This document shows, one piece after another, positions 8,418 through 16,899 of a DNA stretch of 38,014 nt. The DNA comes from Cupriavidus gilardii J11 (GTDB lineage: Bacteria > Pseudomonadota > Gammaproteobacteria > Burkholderiales > Burkholderiaceae), in NCBI RefSeq assembly GCF_007829435.1, contig NZ_VLJN01000002.1, forward strand, positions 77,401-115,414. Direction: 5' to 3'. The position numbers and the translations under genes are program-made. Position 1 is the first letter of the stretch. The number at the start of each line of letters is the position of its first letter. A model generated the notes under the pieces. That model was not told where the DNA came from. It worked only from the letters and a program-made list of their open reading frames with translations, and made no database searches.

Positions 8418-9689
8418 ATGAATACCAAGCGAATCGTAGTGACTGGCATGGGCGTGGTCTCACCGCTCGGATGCGGAGCCGAGACCGTCTGGCGCAGGCT
8501 GCTGGAGGGCAGGTCCGGGATTGTCCCGTTGCCGGCCGATATGGTGGACGGCATCGCGGCCAGGGTGGCGGGGGTGGTGCCGGCGTTGAGCGAGCAGGAG
8601 CCCGCGGGATTCGACCCCGCGAGCGCGGCCGACGCGAAGGACCAGAAGAAGATGGACCGCTTTATCCTGTTCGCGCTGACCGCCGCCAGGGAAGCGCTGG
8701 CGCAAGCGGGATGGGCGCCGCGCGACGAGGCCGGGCAGTACCGCACCGCGACCGTGATTGCCTCGGGTATCGGCGGATTCGGCGCGATCGCGGATGCGGT
8801 GCGCACCACGCAAACCCGCGGGCCACGCCGGCTGTCGCCGTTCACGATCCCCAGCTTCCTGGCCAATATGGCCGCGGGCAACGTATCGATCGCGCATGGC
8901 TTCAAGGGCCCCATCGGCGCGCCGGTGACGGCATGCGCGAGCAGCGTGCAGGCGATCGGCGATGCGGCGCGAATCATCCGCGCCGGCGAGGCCGATATCG
9001 CCATCTGCGGCGGCACCGAGGCGGCGATCGATCGCGTCAGTCTCGGCGCTTTCGCTGCGGCGCGTGCCTTGTCCACCGACTTCGCCGATCGGCCGGCGCA
9101 AGCGTCGCGCCCTTTTGATCAGGCCCGCGATGGCTTCGTGATGGGCGAGGGCGCCGGATTGCTGGTGATCGAGGAACTGGAGCACGCGCTGCGCCGCGGC
9201 GCCACGCCGATCGCCGAGCTTGTCGGCTATGGCACCACGGCCGACGCCTATCACCTGACCTCGACTCCGGACGACGGCGACGGCGCGCGCCGCGCCATGG
9301 CGCACGCGTTGCGACAAGCGGCGATCGCGCCCGACGCCGTACAGCATCTGAACGCGCATGCCACCTCGACGCCGCTGGGCGACCGCAGCGAACTGGAAGC
9401 GATCAAGGCAGTGTTCGGAAGGAACAACGGGCCAGCGGTGTCGGCCACGAAATCCGCTACCGGCCATTTGCTCGGGGCGGCCGGCGGCATCGAAGCGATC
9501 TTCACCGTGCTGGCGCTGCGCGACCAGACCGCGCCCTCCACGTTAAACCTGGTCGAGCCCGATCCCGCCGCGGAAGGCGTCGATATCGTCCACGGCTCGC
9601 CGCGGGCGATGGCGATGGAGTATGCGATGTCGAACGGCTTCGGTTTTGGGGGCGTCAACGCCAGCGTGGTCTTCCGGCGCTACCAGTAA
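8418..9689 (+). CDS. fabF: Beta-ketoacyl-ACP synthase II (FabF-like)
   Basis: A 423-residue condensing enzyme that would extend an acyl chain on acyl carrier protein using malonyl-ACP. The thiolase-fold catalytic triad is visible: Cys173 in TACASS, His314 in LNAHATSTPLGD and His350 in KSATGHLLGAAGG, with Lys345. The N-terminal RIVVTGMGVVSPLG and C-terminal SNGFGFGGVNASVVF are standard for FabF. The start at 8418 begins the conserved N-terminus, although the frame is open far upstream. There is no acyl carrier protein, fabD or fabG of the housekeeping cluster next to it, so this is probably an extra copy. Its neighbours are an HxlR regulator and two SDR-type reductases. Specialised lipid or polyketide-like synthesis cannot be excluded. 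Confidence 0.9.
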   Translation: MNTKRIVVTGMGVVSPLGCGAETVWRRLLEGRSGIVPLPADMVDGIAARVAGVVPALSEQEPAGFDPASAADAKDQKKMDRFILFALTAAREALAQAGWAPRDEAGQYRTATVIASGIGGFGAIADAVRTTQTRGPRRLSPFTIPSFLANMAAGNVSIAHGFKGPIGAPVTACASSVQAIGDAARIIRAGEADIAICGGTEAAIDRVSLGAFAAARALSTDFADRPAQASRPFDQARDGFVMGEGAGLLVIEELEHALRRGATPIAELVGYGTTADAYHLTSTPDDGDGARRAMAHALRQAAIAPDAVQHLNAHATSTPLGDRSELEAIKAVFGRNNGPAVSATKSATGHLLGAAGGIEAIFTVLALRDQTAPSTLNLVEPDPAAEGVDIVHGSPRAMAMEYAMSNGFGFGGVNASVVFRRYQ

Positions 9690-9718
9690 GTCCCAGGCAT
9701 GACGAGGCAGTCCCTCAT

Positions 9719-9745
9719 GCGCCGCTCACCGTAACGCGGCGGCGC
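9719..9745 (+). terminator. GC-rich hairpin after fabF-like gene
   Basis: A 7-bp inverted repeat, GCGCCGC (9719-9725) and GCGGCGC (9739-9745), with a 13-base loop follows the stop codon by 30 bases. There is no T-run, so it is a weak terminator call. Confidence 0.3.
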
Positions 9746-9861
9746 GGGCTGGCCATTCCCGAGGGGAATATGACCTATGCCCGCGTACGCCTGCCGCTTT
9801 CCGCTGCCCGGCTTCACCATGGCATGACCGCGACATTCGCACAACGACAAGGGGGAAAGTC

Positions 9862-10668
9862 ATGCATGTACAGGGAAAGCAGGTGGTCATCACGGGCGGC
9901 TCCAGCGGCATCGGCCTCGCCACGGCCGAAGCGTTGGTCAGCAAGGGGGCATCGGTGCTGGTGGTCGGCCGGCGCGCCGCCGTGGTTCAGCAGGCGGTAG
10001 CGCGTCTGCGGGCAATCGGACGGGCCGAGGGCATCGATGCCGACGTCACCACCGAAGACGGGCGCATGCGCGTGCTGAAGGCGGCGCAGGACCGCCTGGG
10101 CGGCCTGCAACTGCTGATGCACAGCGCGGGCGGCGTGCGCGCCGGACGGCTGGAGGACACGCCGGAGGACGACATCCGCAAGATGATCGAGGTCAATCTG
10201 CTTGCGCCGATGCTGTTGACGCGCATGGCATTGCCGATGCTGCGGGCGTGCGTCGGCGGCGGCATGATCGTCAACGTGTCGTCCGGCATCGCGCTGGTCG
10301 GCGTGCCATTCTACGCCACCTACGCCGCCGTCAAATCAGGCATCGCCCATTTTGGCGAGGCCATGCGGCGCGAACTTGGTGGCGAGGGCGTACATGTGAT
10401 GACGGTGTACCCGGCCGCGACCGACACCCCGATGATGTCCTCTTCCGATGCCGGGTCCGACCTTGGCTTCGTGCGCGAGCCCGCTGCGGCGGTCGCGGAG
10501 GCCATCGTGCGGGGAATCGAACAGGACGCCTTGCATGTCATTCGCGGTGGCGAGGGTCGCGCCGCGATGATCGCGCAGAATCGCAACGATCCCGCGGCGC
10601 TGGACCAGCGCTTCGCCTTGCTGAAGCCGAAGCTGATCGAGGCGGTCAGGCACCATCTGGCCTTGTAG
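9862..10668 (+). CDS. Short-chain dehydrogenase/reductase (SDR)
   Basis: A 268-residue NAD(P)-dependent oxidoreductase of the classical SDR fold. The cofactor motif TGGSSGIG lies at 11-18. The catalytic residues are Ser140 (NVSSG) and the Tyr154-x3-Lys158 pair (YAAVK). VYPAATDTPM follows as in SDRs that act on ketones or alcohols of lipid or steroid-like compounds. Start at 9862 has a GGGGGA ribosome site 7 bases upstream. It sits 172 bases after the FabF-like gene in the same orientation, so a shared role in acyl reduction is possible, but the separate leader argues for its own promoter. The GRRAA segment after the second beta strand suggests an NADPH preference (inference). Confidence 0.87.
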   Translation: MHVQGKQVVITGGSSGIGLATAEALVSKGASVLVVGRRAAVVQQAVARLRAIGRAEGIDADVTTEDGRMRVLKAAQDRLGGLQLLMHSAGGVRAGRLEDTPEDDIRKMIEVNLLAPMLLTRMALPMLRACVGGGMIVNVSSGIALVGVPFYATYAAVKSGIAHFGEAMRRELGGEGVHVMTVYPAATDTPMMSSSDAGSDLGFVREPAAAVAEAIVRGIEQDALHVIRGGEGRAAMIAQNRNDPAALDQRFALLKPKLIEAVRHHLAL

Positions 10669-10841
10669 CGTTGCCTGCGGCGATTGCCCGGAGGACACGC
10701 CGCGGGTTCGCGACGCCACCCCACGGCCTCGGACGCCGTCATTCCCTCGCGGAATGGAAGCTATTGCCCGAAGCGGCCTTCCGCCGCGGCCCGGGCGAGA
10801 CGAATATGCCGTCACCGATCACAAACCTTGAGGTAGACGGC

Positions 10842-11972
10842 ATGCAAGCAACTGAACTCACCCTCTTCACCCCGACCAAGGTCGGTCCCTTCGAGCTCAA
10901 GCACCGCGTCGTACTGGCGCCGCTGACGCGGATGCGCGCCGATGTCGCCAACGTGCCCACCGACCTGATGGTCGAGTACTACGCGCAACGCGCCACCGCG
11001 GGCGGACTGTTGATCGCCGAGGCTACCGCCGTGTCGCCGCTTGGCATCGCTTACGTCGACGCCCCGGGAATCTTCAACGAGGCGCAGGCGGCGGGATGGA
11101 AGCGCGTTACCGACGCGGTGCACGCAAAGGGCGCGCGGATATTCCTGCAACTGTGGCATGCGGGGCGGCAGGCGCATCCGGCGAACATCGGCGGGCAGAC
11201 GCCGATCGCGCCTTCCGCGATCCGCGCGCAGGAGCATGCGGCGATTCGCGATGCCGACGGCAATATCGTCGAGGCGGAGCAGGTCATGCCGCGCGCGCTT
11301 GCCATCGAGGAGATTCCCGCCGTGGTGGAATCGTTCCGCCATGGTGCCGGGCTGGCGAAAGCCGCTGGCTTCGATGGCGTGGAGCTACATGCGGCCAACG
11401 GCTATCTGCTGGACCAGTTCCTGCTGGATGGATCGAACCATCGCACCGACGCCTATGGCGGACCGGTCGAGAACCGTGCGCGTTTGCTGTTCGAGGTGCT
11501 GGATGCGGTCAGCTCGGTCTGGGGCGATGGGCGGGTGGCGGTTCGGCTCTCTCCCAGCGGGGCATTCGGCACGATGTCCGACCGCGATCCGCACGGCACC
11601 TTCGGCTATGTGGCAACCCGTTTGAACCACTATGCGCTGGCCTATCTGCATCTGGTGGAACCGCGCGTGCGCGGCAACGAAGACACGACGGCGAAGGACA
11701 CCGATGTGTCGACGCGCCACCTGCGGCCGCTTTACCACGGCACCATCATTGCCGCCGGTGGTTTCACACGCGATAGCGCGGAACAGGTCCTGCGCGACGG
11801 TATCGCCGACCTGGTGGCCTTCGGCCGGACCTTCATTGCCAATCCCGACCTTCCCGAGCGACTGCGCGCCGGCGCCGCGCTGAACCCGTATGACCGCTCC
11901 ACGTTCTACGGCGGTGATGCCCGAGGTTATACGGACTACGCGTTTCTAGGCGATATGGTGGCGGCGCAATGA
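10842..11972 (+). CDS. Old yellow enzyme family alkene reductase (NemA-like)
   Basis: A 376-residue FMN-dependent ene-reductase that would reduce activated C=C bonds (enones, maleimides) or nitro compounds with NAD(P)H. The TIM-barrel shows LAPLTRMRA, LQLWHAGRQAHP, the substrate-binding pair His183/Asn186 in ELHAANGYLLDQFLL, SNHRTDAYGG, and the phosphate-binding end GGFTRDSA...VAFGRTFIANPDLPERL. The C-terminal YGGDARGYTDY is typical of the NemA/xenobiotic reductase branch. The ATG at 10842 is preferred over 10806 because GAGGT precedes it by about 8 bases. It lies between two SDR genes and upstream of a peroxiredoxin-like gene, and this set fits electrophile or redox stress defence. Confidence 0.92.
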   Translation: MQATELTLFTPTKVGPFELKHRVVLAPLTRMRADVANVPTDLMVEYYAQRATAGGLLIAEATAVSPLGIAYVDAPGIFNEAQAAGWKRVTDAVHAKGARIFLQLWHAGRQAHPANIGGQTPIAPSAIRAQEHAAIRDADGNIVEAEQVMPRALAIEEIPAVVESFRHGAGLAKAAGFDGVELHAANGYLLDQFLLDGSNHRTDAYGGPVENRARLLFEVLDAVSSVWGDGRVAVRLSPSGAFGTMSDRDPHGTFGYVATRLNHYALAYLHLVEPRVRGNEDTTAKDTDVSTRHLRPLYHGTIIAAGGFTRDSAEQVLRDGIADLVAFGRTFIANPDLPERLRAGAALNPYDRSTFYGGDARGYTDYAFLGDMVAAQ

Positions 11973-12029
11973 GCGACATGAACACAAAGAGCGTCATGAG
12001 CCAGTCGATAACCCAGTACAGGTGATGCC

Positions 12030-12779
12030 ATGGGGAAACTTCAAGACAGCACGGCAGTCATCACAGGCGGCAACAGTGGTATCGGGCTCGCGACGGCAAA
12101 GCGCTTCGCCGACGAGGGGGCTGCCGTCTACATCGTCGGGCGGCGACAGGCCGAACTCGACCAGGCGGTCCAGGCCATTGGAGGGCATGTTCGCGCCGTG
12201 CAGGCCGACGTCACGCAGTTGACCGACCTTGAGCGCCTGTACGCCATCGTCAAGCAGGAGCGGGGAGGTCTGGACGTGTTGTTCGCCAACGCAGGCGCGA
12301 TCGAGCAGCGCGCGCTGGAGGCGATCACGACCGAGCACTACGAACAGACCTTCGATGTGAACGTCAAAGGGCTGATCTTCACGGTGCAGAAGCTGCTCCC
12401 GTTGATGCGGGCGGGTGGCAGCGTGATCCTGACCGGTTCCGTGGCGGGCGTAAAGGGACTGCCCGCGCACGACACCTACAGCGCCGCCAAGGCGGCTGTG
12501 CGCTCGCTGGCGCGTACGTGGACCATGGAGTGGAAAGGCCGGGGAATCCGCGTCAACGTCATCAGCCCCGGGGCGATCGACACGCCAATCATCGACAGCC
12601 AGGCCGCCACGCCAGAACAGGCCGGCGCGCTTCGCGCCGCATTCGCCGTCGCGACGCCATTGGGGCGGCTCGGGCGACCTGAGGAGATCGCCGCCGCGGC
12701 ACTCTTCCTCGCGTCCGACGACAGCAGCTTCGTCACGGGCATCGACCTGTTCGTCGATGGCGGACTCGCCCAGGTCTGA
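12030..12779 (+). CDS. SDR family oxidoreductase
   Basis: A 249-residue classical short-chain dehydrogenase. The cofactor motif TGGNSGIG is at 12-19, NAG at 87-89, Ser137 in LTGSVAG, and the catalytic Tyr150-x3-Lys154 in YSAAK. The C-terminal GRLGRPEEIAAAALFLASDDSSFVTG and DGG are textbook for the family. The ATG at 12030 has AGGTGA 4 bases upstream. It follows the ene-reductase by 57 bases and precedes the peroxiredoxin-like gene by 92 bases in the same direction, so the three may be co-transcribed. The substrate is unknown. Its close match to stand-alone redox-stress SDRs is only an impression. Confidence 0.9.
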   Translation: MGKLQDSTAVITGGNSGIGLATAKRFADEGAAVYIVGRRQAELDQAVQAIGGHVRAVQADVTQLTDLERLYAIVKQERGGLDVLFANAGAIEQRALEAITTEHYEQTFDVNVKGLIFTVQKLLPLMRAGGSVILTGSVAGVKGLPAHDTYSAAKAAVRSLARTWTMEWKGRGIRVNVISPGAIDTPIIDSQAATPEQAGALRAAFAVATPLGRLGRPEEIAAAALFLASDDSSFVTGIDLFVDGGLAQV

Positions 12780-12871
12780 ATGGAATGACTGCTATTCCGG
12801 GCGGCCATCTACCGCGGCCCGCCTCCGTATCCCACTATCGTCAATACCAAACACCCGATTGGAGAACAGAC

Positions 12872-13552
12872 ATGTCACTGCAAGACAAACTCGATGCATT
12901 CAAGGCCGATTTCCGGGCCGGCAAGCCACCGTACAACGCACCGCCCGAGATCCATCCAATCATGGAGCGCGCCACGGCCGAGCTGGTCGCCAGCGGCCAG
13001 GCGGGTCGCGCCATCAAGGCGGGAGACCGCGCGCCGGAATTCCGCCTGCGCGATCAGGACGGCAACGAGGTATCGTCGGCCGAACTGCTGGCCAAGGGGC
13101 CGCTGGTGCTCACCTTCTACCGTGGTGTCTGGTGCCCGTACTGCAATATCGAGCTGCAGGCGATCAACGAGGTGCTGCCCCAGTTAAAGGCTCTGGGCGC
13201 GAACGTGGTCGCGATTTCGCCGCAGACCGCGGTCAACAGCCGCAAATCGGTGCGGACGAACTCGCTGGGTTTCCCGGTGCTGAGCGACACCAATAACGAT
13301 GTCGCCGCCGCATTCGGTCTGCGCTTCGCGCTGCCCGACTATCTGGTCGAGCTGTACAAGAAGCTGAAGAACGATCTGCCGGCCTTCAATGGCGACCCCA
13401 GCTGGACGCTGCCGATGCCTGCCCGCTATGTCATCGGCGCGGACGGTGTCGTGCTGTACTCGGAGGTGAACCCCGATTACACCCATCGGCCCGATCCGTC
13501 GGACATGTTCCCGGTGTTGCAGAAGGCGGTCCGGCCGACGCAAGCGGCCTGA
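12872..13552 (+). CDS. Peroxiredoxin-like protein (AhpC/TSA, thioredoxin fold)
   Basis: A 226-residue thioredoxin-fold protein of the AhpC/TSA superfamily, probably a thiol peroxidase. The core is GDRAPEFRLRDQDG followed by TFYRGVWCPYCNIEL, giving Cys88 and Cys91 in a CPYC arrangement rather than the single peroxidatic cysteine of typical 2-Cys enzymes. The C-terminal half includes FPVLSDTNNDVAAAFGLRF and PARYVIGADGVVLYSEVNPDYTHRPDP. An N-terminal helical extension of about 50 residues precedes the core. The start at 12872 has GGAGA 8 bases upstream. It is the last gene of the OYE-SDR group and ends at a strong hairpin shared with the convergent Bug gene. Confidence 0.88.
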   Translation: MSLQDKLDAFKADFRAGKPPYNAPPEIHPIMERATAELVASGQAGRAIKAGDRAPEFRLRDQDGNEVSSAELLAKGPLVLTFYRGVWCPYCNIELQAINEVLPQLKALGANVVAISPQTAVNSRKSVRTNSLGFPVLSDTNNDVAAAFGLRFALPDYLVELYKKLKNDLPAFNGDPSWTLPMPARYVIGADGVVLYSEVNPDYTHRPDPSDMFPVLQKAVRPTQAA

Positions 13553-13557
13553 CCGAA

Positions 13558-13594
13558 GGCCGGGAGAGCCGGTCACTCCGGCTTTATCCCGGCC
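13558..13594. terminator. Bidirectional hairpin between convergent genes
   Basis: A two-part stem: outer GGCCGGGA (13558-13565) with TCCCGGCC (13587-13594), and inner AGCCGG (13567-13572) with CCGGCT (13578-13583), closing a 5-base loop. It sits 6 bases after the peroxiredoxin-like stop and overlaps the last codons of the convergent Bug gene. It is suited to ending transcripts from both sides, although no clear T-run follows. Confidence 0.5.
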
Positions 13595-14571
13595 GCCTTG
13601 ATGACACGCGCCCATTTCATGCTCTCGGCATTCTGGAACTCGCCGAGCTCTGCCGCGGTGGTAGTCCAGGGCTGTGTCGCGGAGCTTCGGAAGAAGGCCC
13701 GGGCGCCTTCACTGTCGACCGCCGTAACCAGCAGCTGCCTCAACCTGGCGGGCACGCTGGCAGGCGTCCCGGCCGGAACGTACGCGGCAAACCAATAGCC
13801 CATGTCGTAGCCCTTGATGCCGGCCTCGTCCAGGGTCGGCACGGCCGGAAGCTCCGGCAGGCGCTGCCTCGTCGAGGCGCCCAGCGGGCGGAGCTTACCC
13901 GCCCTTATCTGCGACAGGCCGGTGACGGTGTCGATCACCATCATGTCGATGTGGCCGCCCAGCAGATCGTTCAGCGCGTTGGGGTTGCTGTTGTATCCCA
14001 CCCAGACGATGTCGGTACCGGTCAGCTGCTGGAGCATTTCGCCTGCCATCCGACTGGAGGAATTGCCGCTGCCGAAGCTGAGTTTGCCCGGGGCTTGCCT
14101 GGCCGCGCGGACGAGATCCTCGACTGTGCGATAGGGCGCGTCGGCGCGCACCACCAATACCTGGCCACCGCGGCCCAGTGCCGTCAATGGCACGAAATCC
14201 TTGGTGGGATCGTAGGGCAGCCTCTTGAAGAGATGGGGATTGGCGGCCTGCGTCGTGTTGGTGGTGATCAGCACGGTGTAGCCGTCCGCGGCGGCTCGGG
14301 CGACGCGCTGTGCGGCGATGGCGCCGCTGGCGCCAGGGCGGTTCTCGACGACGACCGGCTGTCCGGTCTGTTTCGCGATCGATGCCGACAAGGCACGTGC
14401 CAGCAGATCGGTGGCGCTGCCGGGGCCGAACGGTACGACGAAGGTGATCGGCTTCCCGGGGTATTCGGCGGCGTGTGCCGAAGCCGCGGAGGCAAGGCCA
14501 GCGACTGCCAGCGCTACCGCCGTTGCCAGGCGGGCGATGCGCGTGGTGGCGCGGATGGTGGTGCGGATCAT
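13573..14571 (-). CDS. Bug/TctC family periplasmic substrate-binding protein
   Basis: A 332-residue exported solute receptor of the tripartite tricarboxylate transporter type. A signal peptide (basic start, then ATAVALAVAGLASAASAHA) precedes the mature start near AEYPGKPITFVVPFGPGSATD. ENRPGASGAIAAQ and DGYTVLITTNTT form the two ligand loops that in Bug proteins grip carboxylate groups. The ATG at 14571 has AGGAG about 10 bases upstream. It is the last gene of a minus-strand unit after the CaiB CoA transferase and crotonase genes, 94 bases from the latter, which suggests that the bound acid is then activated by CoA transfer. No TctA/TctB permease is present in the window. Confidence 0.9.
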   Translation of the reverse strand: MIRTTIRATTRIARLATAVALAVAGLASAASAHAAEYPGKPITFVVPFGPGSATDLLARALSASIAKQTGQPVVVENRPGASGAIAAQRVARAAADGYTVLITTNTTQAANPHLFKRLPYDPTKDFVPLTALGRGGQVLVVRADAPYRTVEDLVRAARQAPGKLSFGSGNSSSRMAGEMLQQLTGTDIVWVGYNSNPNALNDLLGGHIDMMVIDTVTGLSQIRAGKLRPLGASTRQRLPELPAVPTLDEAGIKGYDMGYWFAAYVPAGTPASVPARLRQLLVTAVDSEGARAFFRSSATQPWTTTAAELGEFQNAESMKWARVIKAAGIKPE

Positions 14572-14665
14572 GATGTTAGTCTCCTGATCAATGGTGGCGC
14601 GGGCGGGCAAGCGGCCGGCCACTCTTCTTCTGCCACTGCTGCTGAATGCCGCTGTCGGTATGTCC

Positions 14666-15517
14666 TTATGCGGATTGCGGGCAGGTGTCGCGGCGCGGGC
14701 GCCGTTCCAGAAACCGCCGCACGGCAGCCTTGTGCTCGTCGCCGCAAAGCAGGATGGCCTGCATTGCGGCCGCCGTCTCCAGCGCCATCGGCAACGTGGA
14801 CTCGGCGGCGTCCAATACCAGGCGCTTGGCCATGCGCAGCGCCTGGGGCGGGCTGGACGCGATGCGGCGCGCCATGGCGGTGCTCACTTCGTCCAGCGCT
14901 TCCGGCGATACGACGCGTGACACCATGCCCAGTTGCAGCGCGGTCGAGGCATTGACGAACTCGCTGGTCAGTGTCAGTTCCAGCGCCTTTGCCGTGCCCA
15001 CGAGCCGCGTCAGGAACCACGCGCCGCCGATGCCGGAGACCAGCCCCAGCCGCAGGAAGCTCTCCGCGAACGTGGCGTTTTCGCTGGCCACGCGCAAATC
15101 GCACATGAGTGCAAGGTCGCAGCCGGCGCCAATCGCGGCGCCGTTCACTGCGGCGATGGAGGGCACCTGCAGAGCCTGCAACGCATGGGTTATCCGGTGC
15201 AACGTGGACTTCAGCCGCGTCCGGACCTGCGTGGCCGTTCCCTGCATCAGATCGGAACCGCTGTCCATGTCCTTCACATTGCCGCCGGTGCAGAAGTGCT
15301 CGCCGGTGGAGCGCAGCAAGACGCAATGGACGTCTGGCAACGTATTGGCCATCTCCAGCGCCTGCGCGATGGCCTCGGCCATGCGCACCGATATGGCATT
15401 GCCCGTGCCGGGGTCGTCGAGGCTCAATGTGAGGACACCTTCGGCGAAGTCGCGGCGCACGAGCGTGTCCGGCAGGGTTGGGGCGGCGTCCACTGCGCCG
15501 GATTCATGGGATGTCAT
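14666..15517 (-). CDS. Enoyl-CoA hydratase/isomerase (crotonase) family protein with altered active site
   Basis: A 283-residue crotonase-fold acyl-CoA enzyme. The fold is clear: oxyanion loop HFCTGGNVKDM near 74-84, then NGAAIGAGCDLALMCDLRVASENATFAESFLRLGLVSGIGGAWFLTRLVG. By eye alignment, the two glutamates used for hydration in rat enoyl-CoA hydratase (Glu144, Glu164) correspond to Asp134 and Phe154 here, so plain hydratase activity is unlikely. Isomerase, hydrolase or another crotonase chemistry is more probable. The ATG at 15517 is preferred over 15529 because GGAG lies about 6 bases before it. It starts 18 bases after the stop of the CaiB-type CoA transferase, so the two are co-transcribed and probably act on the same CoA ester. 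Confidence 0.85.
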   Translation of the reverse strand: MTSHESGAVDAAPTLPDTLVRRDFAEGVLTLSLDDPGTGNAISVRMAEAIAQALEMANTLPDVHCVLLRSTGEHFCTGGNVKDMDSGSDLMQGTATQVRTRLKSTLHRITHALQALQVPSIAAVNGAAIGAGCDLALMCDLRVASENATFAESFLRLGLVSGIGGAWFLTRLVGTAKALELTLTSEFVNASTALQLGMVSRVVSPEALDEVSTAMARRIASSPPQALRMAKRLVLDAAESTLPMALETAAAMQAILLCGDEHKAAVRRFLERRPRRDTCPQSA

Positions 15518-15535
15518 CGGGGTCTCCATGGTCAG

Positions 15536-16753
15536 TCAGGTAGAGGGATGCGTATGAATGGCGAGGACGCCGCTGTCGAGCATGGCGCGAATCCCGGCCT
15601 GGCTATAGCCGCATTCCTCGAGAATCTGGCGGCCATGCTGGCCCAATGTGGGAGCGGGCAGGTCGGAATCCCCTGCATCCGCCCGATGCGCTGGCCCGGG
15701 CGCGAAGCCCGGCATGCGGACCTTTCCGGCGATCGGGTGTTCAACCCAGCTGTCGACGCCGCTGGCGGCGTACTCCTCGGAGCGGATGACGTCGTCGTAG
15801 CCGGCAACGGGCGCACACAGGATGTCGTGTTCTGCCAGCTCCTGCACCCATGCGGCAGTGGCGCGCTGCTGGAACAGCGGCTCCAGCGCCTGACGCAGCG
15901 CGTCGCGGTGCGCGACGCGGCTTGCATTGCTGGCGAAGCGCGGATCGTGCTCCAGCTCCGGCGCACCCAGTACGGCGCAGAGCGCCTGCCAACGCTTGGG
16001 GTGGTAGGCCGCGATCATCAGCCAGCCATCACGCGTCTGAAACGCTTCGTTGGGCGCGGCATACGGTGCCGCGCTGCCGGTCTTGACGGGCACGGCGTCC
16101 GTAGCAAAGTACGACGCGTACCCGATCTGCTGCAGCATCAGCGTCGCGTTGTACAGGCTGATGTCCAGGTACTCGCCTTTCCCGCTTTGCTGCGCGGCGC
16201 GGCAAGCCGCAAGGATGGCGATGGTCGCCAGATAGCCGGTGATCATATCGGCGACCGGGATGGCGACTTTCACCGGCTCGCCGTGCGGTGTGCCGAGCGT
16301 GCTCATCAGGCCGCTGATTGCCTGGATGATGCCATCTACACCGGGGCGCTCGCGCAAGGGGCCGGTCTGGCCATAGGCCGAGATCGAGCAGTACACCAGC
16401 TTGCGATGGCCGGCAGCGACCGTGTCATAGTCCAGGCCCAATGAACGCATGACACCGGGCCTGAAATTCTCGACCACCACGTCGGCCTGTTGAATCAGTC
16501 GACGTGCGACTTCGCGGCCGTCCGCGCATTTCAGGTCCAGGGCGATGCCGCGCTTGTTGCGGTTGACACTCAGGTACACCGCGCTTTCCCCGGCTATCCA
16601 TGGCGGGCCGATCTGCCGCCCCAATTCGCCGCCGGGTGGCTCGATCTTGATCACATCCGCGCCCATGTCCGCCAGCATCATGGTGCAGACCGGGCCTGCC
16701 AGCACGTGCGAGAAATCCACCACCCGCAAACCGCGCAAGCTGCGTTTCAACAT
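15536..16753 (-). CDS. CaiB/BaiF family (class III) CoA transferase
   Basis: A 405-residue class III CoA transferase, which moves CoA between organic acids. It has the N-terminal LRVVDFSHVLAGPVCTMMLADMGADVIKIEPP, the NRNKRGIALDL strand, and the catalytic aspartate Asp169 in PVADMITGY, aligned with the acyl-forming Asp of formyl-CoA transferase. The length is normal. A GGAGG/AGGA cluster precedes the ATG at 16753. It is the first gene of CaiB-crotonase-Bug, with a LysR gene just upstream on the same strand. The context suggests activation of an imported dicarboxylate or branched acid with succinyl-CoA as possible donor (inference). Confidence 0.9.
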   Translation of the reverse strand: MLKRSLRGLRVVDFSHVLAGPVCTMMLADMGADVIKIEPPGGELGRQIGPPWIAGESAVYLSVNRNKRGIALDLKCADGREVARRLIQQADVVVENFRPGVMRSLGLDYDTVAAGHRKLVYCSISAYGQTGPLRERPGVDGIIQAISGLMSTLGTPHGEPVKVAIPVADMITGYLATIAILAACRAAQQSGKGEYLDISLYNATLMLQQIGYASYFATDAVPVKTGSAAPYAAPNEAFQTRDGWLMIAAYHPKRWQALCAVLGAPELEHDPRFASNASRVAHRDALRQALEPLFQQRATAAWVQELAEHDILCAPVAGYDDVIRSEEYAASGVDSWVEHPIAGKVRMPGFAPGPAHRADAGDSDLPAPTLGQHGRQILEECGYSQAGIRAMLDSGVLAIHTHPST

Positions 16754-16899
16754 ATCCTGCCTCCCGGACGCGGCCTTGCTGTTGGCCGCGAATACTTGTC
16801 ATGGGCGCAGAATAGGCAGCGGTACGCGAGCCGGCAATCGACTTTATCGGCCGTACGCTTTGACTTTTTGTAAAAGGGTGGGGGACCGCGGAAGCGGCG

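Noticed and set aside
14933-16444. 503-residue plus-strand open frame opposite the crotonase and CoA transferase
   Set aside because: The opposite strand has all family motifs. This frame has none.
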